Assembly: GCF_001644035.1 (NCBI RefSeq)
Contig: NZ_LUUG01000049.1
Span: 62,001-126,000, forward strand
Source of the DNA: Methylomonas methanica
Lineage (GTDB): Bacteria > Pseudomonadota > Gammaproteobacteria > Methylococcales > Methylomonadaceae
Length of the DNA: 64,000 bases
Direction: 5' to 3'
Below are positions 56,921 to 64,000 of the stretch, one piece after another. A program made the translations under genes and the position numbers. Every line of letters starts with the position of its first letter. The stretch's first letter is position 1. The notes beneath the pieces were generated by a model, which saw only the letters and a list, made by a program, of their open reading frames with translations, made no database searches and was not told where the DNA came from.

Positions 56921-59170
56921 CTATCCGATGTCCAGTTTAATCCAGCGCAAACGGTTGGCGTTGCTGACTACCGTTACCGACGACATAGCCATCGCCGCAC
57001 CGGCAATCATCGGATTCAGCAATATGCCAAACAGTGGATACAGCAAACCCGCCGCCACCGGAATACCGATGGTATTGTAGAAAAACGCACCTAACAGGTT
57101 TTGTTTGATGTTAGCGACCGTCAACTTCGAAAGGGCCATCGCCTCGGACACTTTTAACAAAGAGCCTTGCAGCAACACAATATCGGCACTTTCGATAGCC
57201 ACGTCGGTACCGGTGCCGATGGCAAAACCGACATCGGCTTGCGCCAGAGCAGGCGCATCGTTGATTCCGTCGCCGACCATACCGACAATTTCGCCTTGCT
57301 GTTGCAAGGCCTTGACCACGGCGGCTTTATCTTGCGGCAACACTTGCGCGCGAACTTCGCTGATACCGGCCTGCCCTGCAATAGCCCGCGCCGTAATCTC
57401 GTTGTCGCCAGTGACCATCAGTACGCGAATACCGCGCTGCCGTAATTGCTGCACCGCTGCGGCGGAATCGGGTTTAATCGGGTCGGCGACCGACACAATG
57501 CCAACCACCGTGTTTTCCACCGCCAAGAACATAGGCGTCTGGCCTTTTGCCGCCAGTTCGGCCATTTTGTCGCGATGACTGCTCTCGTCGATGCCGTATT
57601 CCGCCAGCAACGCAGCATTGCCGAACAAACATTGCTGATCGGCGATGCGGCCGACAATTCCATGACCGGCCACTGCCTGAAATTTTCTGACCTTGTCCAG
57701 CGTTAACTGTTTTTGCTCAGCGGCAGTCAGTATCGCTGCGGCTAAGGGGTGTTCGGAACCCGATTCCAGACTGGCGGCGTACTGCAACACTCGAGCTTCG
57801 TCGTAATCGCCAAAAGCGATCACTTCAGCCAGACTGGGCTTACCTGCCGTTACGGTGCCGGTCTTATCCAAAATAAGACAAGTTAGTTTGCCGGCGCTTT
57901 GCAATGCTTCGCCCTTGCGGATCAATATGCCCATTTGCGCCGCTCGGCCGACCGCGACCATCACCGAAATCGGCGTCGCCAAACCCAACGCGCACGGACA
58001 AGCAATCACCAACACCGTCATCGATGTGACAAACGCATAACCCATGGCCGGATCGGGACCGATGCTTAACCAGATTAAAAAAGTCAGCACGGAAATAATC
58101 ACCACTGTGGGGACAAACACCGCGGAAATCTTGTCGGCCAGTTTGGCAATCGCCGGCTTGCTGTTCTGTGCTTGTCGTACGCTTTGAATAATCTGCGCCA
58201 AAGCAGTATCGCGGCCAATGCGGGTCGCGCTGAATAAAAAACTGCCTTGCTGATTGATGGTGCCGGCGGCGACACTGGCACCCTCCACTTTCTCAACCGG
58301 CATCGATTCGCCGGTCAGCATGGATTCGTCGATAGTCGAGTGTCCTTCCAACACCACGCCGTCCACGGCGATTTTTTCGCCGGGTCTAACCCGCAAGGTT
58401 TCGCCAAGACCGACTTGTTCGATAGGGATATCGATCTCCTGACCTTCACGCACCACGCGAGCGGTGCGGGGTTGCAAACCGATCAGCGCGCGTATCGCCG
58501 CCGAGGTTTTACCTCGTGCGCGCGTTTCCAACGCACTGCCCAGGTTGATGAACGCCAAGATCACCGCCGAGGCTTCGAAGTAAGCATGAGCCGATAGTGA
58601 GGGCAATTGACTGGAATAATCGATGACAATACAAGAATACAACCACGCCGAGCCGGTGCCCAGCGCGATCAACGTGTCCATATTGGCTTGCTTGACCAAC
58701 AGCAATTTCAGCGCGCTATGAAAAAAATGCCCGCCGGAATAAAACATCACCGCCAGCGTCAGTAAGGCCACTTCGGACCAAAACACCGTGCCGGCGGCAC
58801 TACCCATCGCCGGAAACAAGTCCAGATGCGCGCCCGCCATCAAGGGCAGACCCAATGCGCCGGCCACGCCTGCCTTGCGCAGCAAATCGCGATAACGCTC
58901 TTCTTCCTGCTTTTCCTCTTCGCTCGGGTCTTCCAAACCTTCCATCACCGCCGCATCGTAACCGGCGGATTTCAAGGCTTGCTTCATGGCCTGATGGTCC
59001 GGATTGCCGCCGACAGTAGCGGAGTGGTCGGCAAAATTGACGACAACGGACGCAACCCCCGGTACCGATTGCAAGGCTGTTTCCACCGCGCTGACGCAAC
59101 CGGCACAACGCATGCCGAGTATGGAAAGGCGTATGTCCTGGTGCTGATTCGTCGATTGATCTAAAGTCAT
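56921..59170 (-). CDS. copA: Copper-translocating P-type ATPase
   Basis: 749 residues from ATG 59170; upstream frame has no family match. N-terminal HMA domain with [10 protein letters not shown]1B transport site [10 protein letters not shown], phosphorylation site [15 protein letters not shown] loop, and [10 protein letters not shown]. Exports Cu(I) from the cytosol. A charged stretch ([12 protein letters not shown]) joins the HMA domain and the first TM. In a methanotroph, copper export protects against the copper taken up for particulate methane monooxygenase. Upstream is the CopZ-like gene. Confidence 0.95.
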   Translation of the reverse strand: MTLDQSTNQHQDIRLSILGMRCAGCVSAVETALQSVPGVASVVVNFADHSATVGGNPDHQAMKQALKSAGYDAAVMEGLEDPSEEEKQEEERYRDLLRKAGVAGALGLPLMAGAHLDLFPAMGSAAGTVFWSEVALLTLAVMFYSGGHFFHSALKLLLVKQANMDTLIALGTGSAWLYSCIVIDYSSQLPSLSAHAYFEASAVILAFINLGSALETRARGKTSAAIRALIGLQPRTARVVREGQEIDIPIEQVGLGETLRVRPGEKIAVDGVVLEGHSTIDESMLTGESMPVEKVEGASVAAGTINQQGSFLFSATRIGRDTALAQIIQSVRQAQNSKPAIAKLADKISAVFVPTVVIISVLTFLIWLSIGPDPAMGYAFVTSMTVLVIACPCALGLATPISVMVAVGRAAQMGILIRKGEALQSAGKLTCLILDKTGTVTAGKPSLAEVIAFGDYDEARVLQYAASLESGSEHPLAAAILTAAEQKQLTLDKVRKFQAVAGHGIVGRIADQQCLFGNAALLAEYGIDESSHRDKMAELAAKGQTPMFLAVENTVVGIVSVADPIKPDSAAAVQQLRQRGIRVLMVTGDNEITARAIAGQAGISEVRAQVLPQDKAAVVKALQQQGEIVGMVGDGINDAPALAQADVGFAIGTGTDVAIESADIVLLQGSLLKVSEAMALSKLTVANIKQNLLGAFFYNTIGIPVAAGLLYPLFGILLNPMIAGAAMAMSSVTVVSNANRLRWIKLDIG

Positions 59171-59225
59171 GATGAGGATTCCCGAGCAATATCGTGTTGA
59201 TCCGTGGCCGAACGCCGACGCGGCT

Positions 59226-59435
59226 TTATTCGACCTTGAAACCGGCGTCGGTGATAACGTCTTCGATTTCATCCAGATCGGTTTGCGCCGGATCGAATTC
59301 GACCTCGACCCGTTTGTCTTTATGCGAGGCGTGCACCGTTACCACGCCGGCGATGGCCGATACCTTGCTGACGATGCTGCTCTCGCAACCGCCGCATTTC
59401 ATACCGCTTACTGTCAATGACGCTGATTCGGACAT
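59226..59435 (-). CDS. copZ: CopZ-like copper chaperone
   Basis: 69 residues from the ATG at 59435, which has a good RBS (AAGGAG 6 nt before). An HMA domain with [13 protein letters not shown] and a conserved end ([11 protein letters not shown]). Delivers Cu(I) to CopA, encoded 55 nt downstream on the same strand. A longer upstream start would add an unrelated 55-residue tail and is rejected. Confidence 0.9.
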   Translation of the reverse strand: MSESASLTVSGMKCGGCESSIVSKVSAIAGVVTVHASHKDKRVEVEFDPAQTDLDEIEDVITDAGFKVE

Positions 59436-59555
59436 AATTATCTCCTTATGATTGAAATTAAGACTGGCCGGCCATTCTCGACTTAATCTGTTTGAACATG
59501 GTATAAGGCGCGACCTACTCGCATGATAGTGCAATGATCGGGAGCCCGTAAATAA

Positions 59556-60761
59556 ATGACAGATTTTCTGATTGGCCGACAGCAAATTCTGGACCGCCAT
59601 CTGGACACTTTCGCCTACGAGATTTTATTCAGGGGCAAGGATTTTGATCTAAGTTTGAAAGATGGTGCCGCCAACGCCACTAATCAAGTCATCACCGATA
59701 CGCTGTTGGAAATCGGCCTGAACGAACTGGTCGGCCCGCACAAAGCCTTCATTAATTTCACCACGCAAAACATACTCGACAAAACGCCGCTGCATTTGCC
59801 CAAAGAGCGCATCGTCATCGAAGTACTGGAAAGTGTGGCTATCGATGACAACATCGTCGCCAACCTGAAAGAATTATCGCAACTGGGCTATACCATCGCG
59901 CTGGACGACTTCGTCTTGTCACCCGAATGGCTGCCATTGCTGGAGTTTGCCGACATCATCAAGCTGGATGTGATGGCCGACGGCCTGGACGGCACCCGAC
60001 AACTGATTGAACAGCTAAAACCCTATAAACTTAAATTACTGGCGGAAAAAGTCGAAACCCATCAGGAGTTTGAAACCTTGCGCGAATGGGGCTGCGAGCT
60101 GTTTCAAGGGTTTTTCTTCAGCAAACCCAATATCGTGGAAGGCAAGCGGCTAGGCGTCAGCCAAACCGCCGCCATCCAATTGCTGTCCACCGTCAATAAG
60201 GCGGATGCCAGTTTTGCGGAAATAGGCAAGATTATCTCGCAAGACGTCGGGATGAGTTTTAAATTGCTGCATTATTTAAATTCCGCATTTTTTGGCCTCC
60301 CGCAAAAAATAGAATCCATTCAGCATGCAATTGCCTGTCTGGGATTGGTCGAGATCAAACGCTGGGTCAATATTCTGGCCTTATCCTCCATGTCGGGCAA
60401 ACCGTCCTCGGTGCTGCAAAACGTGCTGATCCGCGCCAAAATGTGCGAATTGATAGCGCGAGAACTTAAAGACGATCAGGAGCACTATTTTTTAATTGGT
60501 ATGCTGTCGGGTTTGGACAGCCTGCTAGACATGCCGGCGACCAAAGTATTGGAGCAATTGCCGCTGACGGAAGATGTCGACGATGCTATTTTGAAATATC
60601 GCGGCAACGCCGGCGAAGCGTTACAATTCTGCATCGCCTACGAGCGCTGGGAGCCGGGCCTTAGCACCTTCCGCGATATAAATCCCGAGCGTATCGCTAA
60701 CATCTATCTGGAGAGCATAGACTGGTGGGCGACGCGCATTTTACCTTTCTTGGCCGCTTGA
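59556..60761 (+). CDS. EAL-HDOD signalling protein
   Basis: 401 residues. EAL-like domain (1-205; starts YEILFRG, with VEVLESV in place of some catalytic acids and AEKVET kept) and an HDOD domain (210-400; FKLLHYLNSAFFGLP). This YuxH/CdgJ architecture is usually catalytically dead and tied to motility or biofilm control. It is divergent to copZ and followed by a rhodanese gene with a 28-nt gap. Confidence 0.9.
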   Translation: MTDFLIGRQQILDRHLDTFAYEILFRGKDFDLSLKDGAANATNQVITDTLLEIGLNELVGPHKAFINFTTQNILDKTPLHLPKERIVIEVLESVAIDDNIVANLKELSQLGYTIALDDFVLSPEWLPLLEFADIIKLDVMADGLDGTRQLIEQLKPYKLKLLAEKVETHQEFETLREWGCELFQGFFFSKPNIVEGKRLGVSQTAAIQLLSTVNKADASFAEIGKIISQDVGMSFKLLHYLNSAFFGLPQKIESIQHAIACLGLVEIKRWVNILALSSMSGKPSSVLQNVLIRAKMCELIARELKDDQEHYFLIGMLSGLDSLLDMPATKVLEQLPLTEDVDDAILKYRGNAGEALQFCIAYERWEPGLSTFRDINPERIANIYLESIDWWATRILPFLAA

Positions 60762-60789
60762 GCCATTTACCCCACCTATCGACATCATC

Positions 60790-61227
60790 ATGAAACTGAG
60801 ACTGACTTTATTCTGGCTGGGCTGTCTGTTCGCCGCCCATCTTTACGCCACCGAGCTCGGTAAGGTGACTGCGGAACAACTGCTAAGCATGCAGCAAAAC
60901 CACAATGCGCTAGTCGTGGACGTGCGCACCGCGCCGGAATGGCAAGCCACCGGTGTCATCGCCAATAGCCAGAAACTGGAATCGTTTGACGGCAACGGCC
61001 ACTTCGACCAGGAAAAATGGTTGGCCAACCTGGAAAAACTAAAATCGTCGCCGGACCAGCCAGTCATTTTGGTTTGCCGTTCCGGGAATCGCAGCGGCAA
61101 GATCGGCCAAATCCTCACCGAGCAACTAGGCATGAAAAATGTCTATCATTTATCCAACGGTATCCAGTCGTGGATCAAAGACGGCCACCCGGTTAAAGCC
61201 GATTGTTTGACCACAGCTTGTAAGTAA
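60790..61227 (+). CDS. Periplasmic rhodanese-like sulfurtransferase
   Basis: 145 residues with a signal peptide (LRLTLFWLGCLFAAHLYA). Rhodanese domain with VVDVRTAPEW and active-site loop VCRSGNRSG (Cys nucleophile). The C-terminus has a Cys pair (DCLTTACK). One nt separates it from hflD, so the two are co-translated. Confidence 0.88.
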   Translation: MKLRLTLFWLGCLFAAHLYATELGKVTAEQLLSMQQNHNALVVDVRTAPEWQATGVIANSQKLESFDGNGHFDQEKWLANLEKLKSSPDQPVILVCRSGNRSGKIGQILTEQLGMKNVYHLSNGIQSWIKDGHPVKADCLTTACK

Positions 61228-61228
61228 T

Positions 61229-61852
61229 ATGTCCCTGAACACGCTCAGTAACCAAACCATCGCGCTGGCCGGCATCGCCCAGGCATGCTCCTTGGTGCAT
61301 CAGCTTGCCGGCACCGGTACTTGCCCAAACTCGGCACTGGAAGCCAGCATCGCAAGTCTGCTGAAAATAGATGCAGACAGCGTAGTCGATGTCTACGGCG
61401 GCTTGATCGGTATCGAACACGGCTTGCAACAGCTCACGACCCAACTCGGCAGCCGGGTGCTGGCTAGTCCGGAGCAAGCCCGTTACGCCGCGCAGATCGT
61501 CTATTTGCAAAAACAACTGATCAAGCAGCCGGATATGCAAACAACCATACAGGCCGGTGTCAGTAAGGCCCAGGCTCAAGCCGAACATTTCGGCATACTG
61601 CATGAAAATGTGCTGGCCAATCTGGCCGACGTCTATCACAGCACAATCAGTACCATGCAGCCACGCATCATGGTGCAAGGTGATCAGCAATATCTGGGTA
61701 ATCAAAGTACGGTGAACAAAATTCGCGCTTTGCTGTTGGCAGGCATTCGCGCCACCTTGTTGTGGCGGCAATGCGGCGGCAGTCGCTGGAAGTTATTGTT
61801 CTTCCGCAAAAAAATCCAGGACGAAGCCAAGTTTCTACTCACCCAAATCTGA
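61229..61852 (+). CDS. hflD: HflD family protein (DUF489)
   Basis: 207 residues. The family pattern is clear from start (TIALAGIAQACSLVHQLA) to end (GIRATLLWRQCGGSRWKLLFFR). In E. coli HflD binds the lambda CII protein and is peripheral in the membrane. It is usually near mnmA and purB, but here it lies between a rhodanese and mutM. Confidence 0.93.
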   Translation: MSLNTLSNQTIALAGIAQACSLVHQLAGTGTCPNSALEASIASLLKIDADSVVDVYGGLIGIEHGLQQLTTQLGSRVLASPEQARYAAQIVYLQKQLIKQPDMQTTIQAGVSKAQAQAEHFGILHENVLANLADVYHSTISTMQPRIMVQGDQQYLGNQSTVNKIRALLLAGIRATLLWRQCGGSRWKLLFFRKKIQDEAKFLLTQI

Positions 61853-61859
61853 CGCCGAC

Positions 61860-62675
61860 ATGCCGGAACTACCCGAGGTTGAAACCAGTCGGCGCGGCAT
61901 TGCGCCGCATATCACCGGAAAAGTTTTCAAATCCGTCATCGTTCGTCATCCCCAATTGCGCTGGCCGGTTCCTGAGTCGCTGACAACCGATTTACCCGGC
62001 CAATCCTTGCTCAGCGTCGAACGGCGCGGCAAATACCTATTGCTAGCCACTGCGCGAGGTACGCTGATCCTGCATCTGGGCATGTCGGGGAATTTGCGGA
62101 TCACCACGCCCGAGCAAACTGTTCGCAAGCACGACCACATCGACTTTATTTTTGCCGACGATACGGTATTGCGCTTTAACGATCAGCGCCGATTCGGAGC
62201 GGCCTTATGGACTGCCGAAGACCCGCTGTTACATCCCCTGCTGGCAACGCTGGGGCCTGAACCATTATCGACGGCATTCGATGCAAGCTATCTGCGGCAA
62301 CGGGCGGCAAACCGCGCGGTGCCGATCAAATCCTTGATTATGGACAGCCATGTCGTGGTGGGGGTAGGGAATATTTATGCCAGTGAGGCTTTATTCTTGG
62401 CCGGCGTAAAGCCGATTCGTCCCGCCGGAGAACTGGATACGCCGGCGTGCGAAGCGTTGGTGACGGCGATCAAAACCGTATTGCAACAAGCCATCGACAA
62501 AGGCGGCACCACGCTGCGCGACTTTAGCAATGCCGAGGGCAAACCAGGTTATTTTAAGCAATCCCTAAATGTTTACGGTCGTGGCGGACAAGCCTGCCTG
62601 CGCTGTGAGGAACCGATTCAGCAACTCAAAATAGGGCAACGCGCCAGTTACTATTGCGGAACTTGTCAACGCTAA
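61860..62675 (+). CDS. mutM: Formamidopyrimidine-DNA glycosylase
   Basis: 271 residues. It removes 8-oxoG and formamidopyrimidines. MPELPEVETSRRGI gives the catalytic Pro1 (after Met removal) and Glu2. Lys57-region (SVERRGKYLLL), and the C-terminal zinc finger CLRCEEPIQQLKIGQRASYYCGTC are present. Seven nt after hflD; convergent with the SpoIIE gene at the end. Confidence 0.97.
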   Translation: MPELPEVETSRRGIAPHITGKVFKSVIVRHPQLRWPVPESLTTDLPGQSLLSVERRGKYLLLATARGTLILHLGMSGNLRITTPEQTVRKHDHIDFIFADDTVLRFNDQRRFGAALWTAEDPLLHPLLATLGPEPLSTAFDASYLRQRAANRAVPIKSLIMDSHVVVGVGNIYASEALFLAGVKPIRPAGELDTPACEALVTAIKTVLQQAIDKGGTTLRDFSNAEGKPGYFKQSLNVYGRGGQACLRCEEPIQQLKIGQRASYYCGTCQR

Positions 62676-62682
62676 GCCCTCG

Positions 62683-64000
62683 TCAATGTTGCCAATCGAA
62701 AACGGCGGTCACTCGATTTCCGCAACCGTGGTAAACCAGACTGCTACATAAAGTCTCCAGCATGATAATTCCGCGACCGCAGTAGGCCTCGTCGCGCTTC
62801 CGCATGCTGTTGCGCCGCCGCCAATCGAAGCCGTTGCCGCTATCGAGGACTTTAACGACCAGGCGACCACCCGACTCGGTCGCTTGATGTATAAACGATA
62901 AACGGATTCTGCCGCGCTGGAGCTGTTGCAAGCGCTCGTCCTTCATCGCATAAAAGCGCATAAAACCTTCCGGACTGCTCTTCAAATCGGAATCCAAACC
63001 CAGCACGCCGTGGTCTAACGCATTCGCGAACAATTCGCTGACTATCATGAAAATATCCTGGCGATAATTCTGTAAACCCTGTATTTCCATTACAGTGTTG
63101 ACCATTACCGGCACCGGATTGATAAGTCGCAAACTATCGATGTCAAACTCCATGACCTGCTTCCAGGTCGTCGCGGCAATACGCTGCCGGGGCAGCCGCA
63201 CCTCTCTGCGCCCCCAGGGCACGCTATCGACCGCGCAGCTCAAAATAACCAAAGTATTGTCATCTTTTTGCACCGCGCCGCCTGTGTGTGCCTCAAGGCT
63301 GGCCTGTAAGTTTCTGATGTCCTCGGATTTACTTTGCCGGATAGCGTTGAGGATGCGTTCCCCGCCGAACAGCTCGCCTTCGGCGTTTTCCGCCTCAAAA
63401 ATACCGTCTGTAAGCAGGTATAAACGCTCGTTCTCGCTTACCCGATGCAGTTGCTCTTCGATTTCAATCGACGGCTGAATACCCAGCGGAATATTCAGGG
63501 AGGGTATCGCCAAAAAACGGTTGTCGGCATGGTTGACTAAAAAGTGCTCAGGCAGCCCGCAGGTAATGCTTTTCATCGACGAGGACTCGGGATAAAGCGC
63601 TACCACGGTAGCCGCCAGAAAGCGGTTAGCCGGCAACATTCGATACAGTTTGGCGTTAATCTCGGTGACGATTTCGTTAATATCGAAACCTTTGCGCGTC
63701 ATGCCATAGAAAATATCAGCCAGCGGCGTGGCGGCGATCGATGCCGACAAACCATGGCCGGTAAAATCGCCTAACAGCACATGCAAATGATTCTCCGGCG
63801 TTTTGGCAACCAAAACCAAATCGCCGTTGAACAAGGCCATGGGCGACATCACCACGGCCACGGCTTCGGTTTCCAGAAAGTCGGCTTTTAACACATCATT
63901 GAACAGTTTCGCCGCGACTTCATGTTCGAGGTCGGATGTCTGCCAATAGTCGAGCAATTGGGTTTTTTGCGCGTGCTCGTGCTGATACAACATGCGCAGT
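62683..64000 (-). CDS. SpoIIE-type phosphatase with HATPase domain, partial at the right edge
   Basis: The frame is open to the edge (first ATG at 63993 but codons continue), so the N-terminus is missing, probably a receiver domain. PP2C/SpoIIE domain about 35-250 (LGDFTGHGLSASIAA; DDNTLVIL) and an RsbW-like HATPase about 300-436 (IVSELFANALDHGVLG; LDSGNGFDW; GRGIIMLETL). It would control a partner-switch anti-sigma or anti-anti-sigma pair. A similar HATPase follows a receiver at 45080-46003. Confidence 0.88.
   Translation of the reverse strand, partial: LRMLYQHEHAQKTQLLDYWQTSDLEHEVAAKLFNDVLKADFLETEAVAVVMSPMALFNGDLVLVAKTPENHLHVLLGDFTGHGLSASIAATPLADIFYGMTRKGFDINEIVTEINAKLYRMLPANRFLAATVVALYPESSSMKSITCGLPEHFLVNHADNRFLAIPSLNIPLGIQPSIEIEEQLHRVSENERLYLLTDGIFEAENAEGELFGGERILNAIRQSKSEDIRNLQASLEAHTGGAVQKDDNTLVILSCAVDSVPWGRREVRLPRQRIAATTWKQVMEFDIDSLRLINPVPVMVNTVMEIQGLQNYRQDIFMIVSELFANALDHGVLGLDSDLKSSPEGFMRFYAMKDERLQQLQRGRIRLSFIHQATESGGRLVVKVLDSGNGFDWRRRNSMRKRDEAYCGRGIIMLETLCSSLVYHGCGNRVTAVFDWQH

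Noticed and set aside
59171-59272. Longer N-terminus of CopA
   Set aside because: The extra 34 residues have no HMA similarity and run into the copZ 3' end; the ATG at 59170 gives the normal start.

Overview
The window looks like chromosome of a gammaproteobacterial (type I) methanotroph, most like Methylomonas or a relative. The evidence is indirect but consistent: a bacterial formylmethanofuran dehydrogenase subunit A (FhcA, tetrahydromethanopterin-linked C1 oxidation), a GnnA-GnnB-LpxB lipid A block, a copper P-type ATPase with a CopZ-like chaperone, a Pta-AckA pair, and many c-di-GMP and PAS signalling proteins. Coding density is high. There are no rRNA or tRNA genes, prophage or CRISPR arrays that I could recognise.

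Layout. 1-2.7 kb: the edge of a secreted Calx-beta protein, a GT1-type glycosyltransferase and an inositol-phosphatase-family enzyme. 2.7-9.8 kb: a nitrogen block with two tandem glnK-amtB pairs, a divergent OmpL-like porin and glnA, with visible NtrC-type boxes and sigma54-like promoters. 9.9-19.3 kb: serine dehydratase, two truncated-haemoglobin-type globins, a Bax-inhibitor-1 protein, a LapD-LapG-metallopeptidase-thioredoxin run, and an FHA-PilZ pair. 19.6-23.5 kb: pta, a small DUF2380-like gene and ackA.

23.7-33.6 kb is the most notable region: a zinc-homeostasis island. A perfect 15-bp Zur-type palindrome (with a weaker copy beside it) precedes a ZnuD-like TonB receptor. A second Zur-like box lies just upstream of a COG0523 GTPase that starts a tightly packed run: zigA-like, small His-rich membrane protein, ZIP transporter, DUF1826, fhcA, folE2 and a second COG0523 GTPase. 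A third COG0523 gene follows. Finding an FhcA among zinc-starvation genes suggests that methanofuran-linked C1 metabolism has a zinc-limitation backup or a dedicated metallation route.

33.9-47.2 kb: a chemoreceptor, a bacterioferritin subunit lacking the haem-ligand Met, and a five-gene signalling operon (REC-HD-GYP, REC-HATPase, two membrane PAS proteins without kinase domains, and a hybrid kinase). Small inverted-repeat elements (MITE-like) are scattered here, one of which has been absorbed into a coding sequence. 47.4-51.9 kb: tgt and the gnnA-gnnB-lpxB lipid A operon. 52.1-56.3 kb: an unusual operon of outer-membrane porin, tetrahaem cytochrome c, HAMP membrane protein and chemoreceptor, a candidate redox-sensing or electron-transfer taxis system. 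56.3-59.4 kb: copper export (copZ, copA) plus a Uma2 nuclease-fold gene. 59.5-64 kb: EAL-HDOD protein, rhodanese, hflD, mutM and the end of a SpoIIE-phosphatase/HATPase regulator that runs off the right edge.
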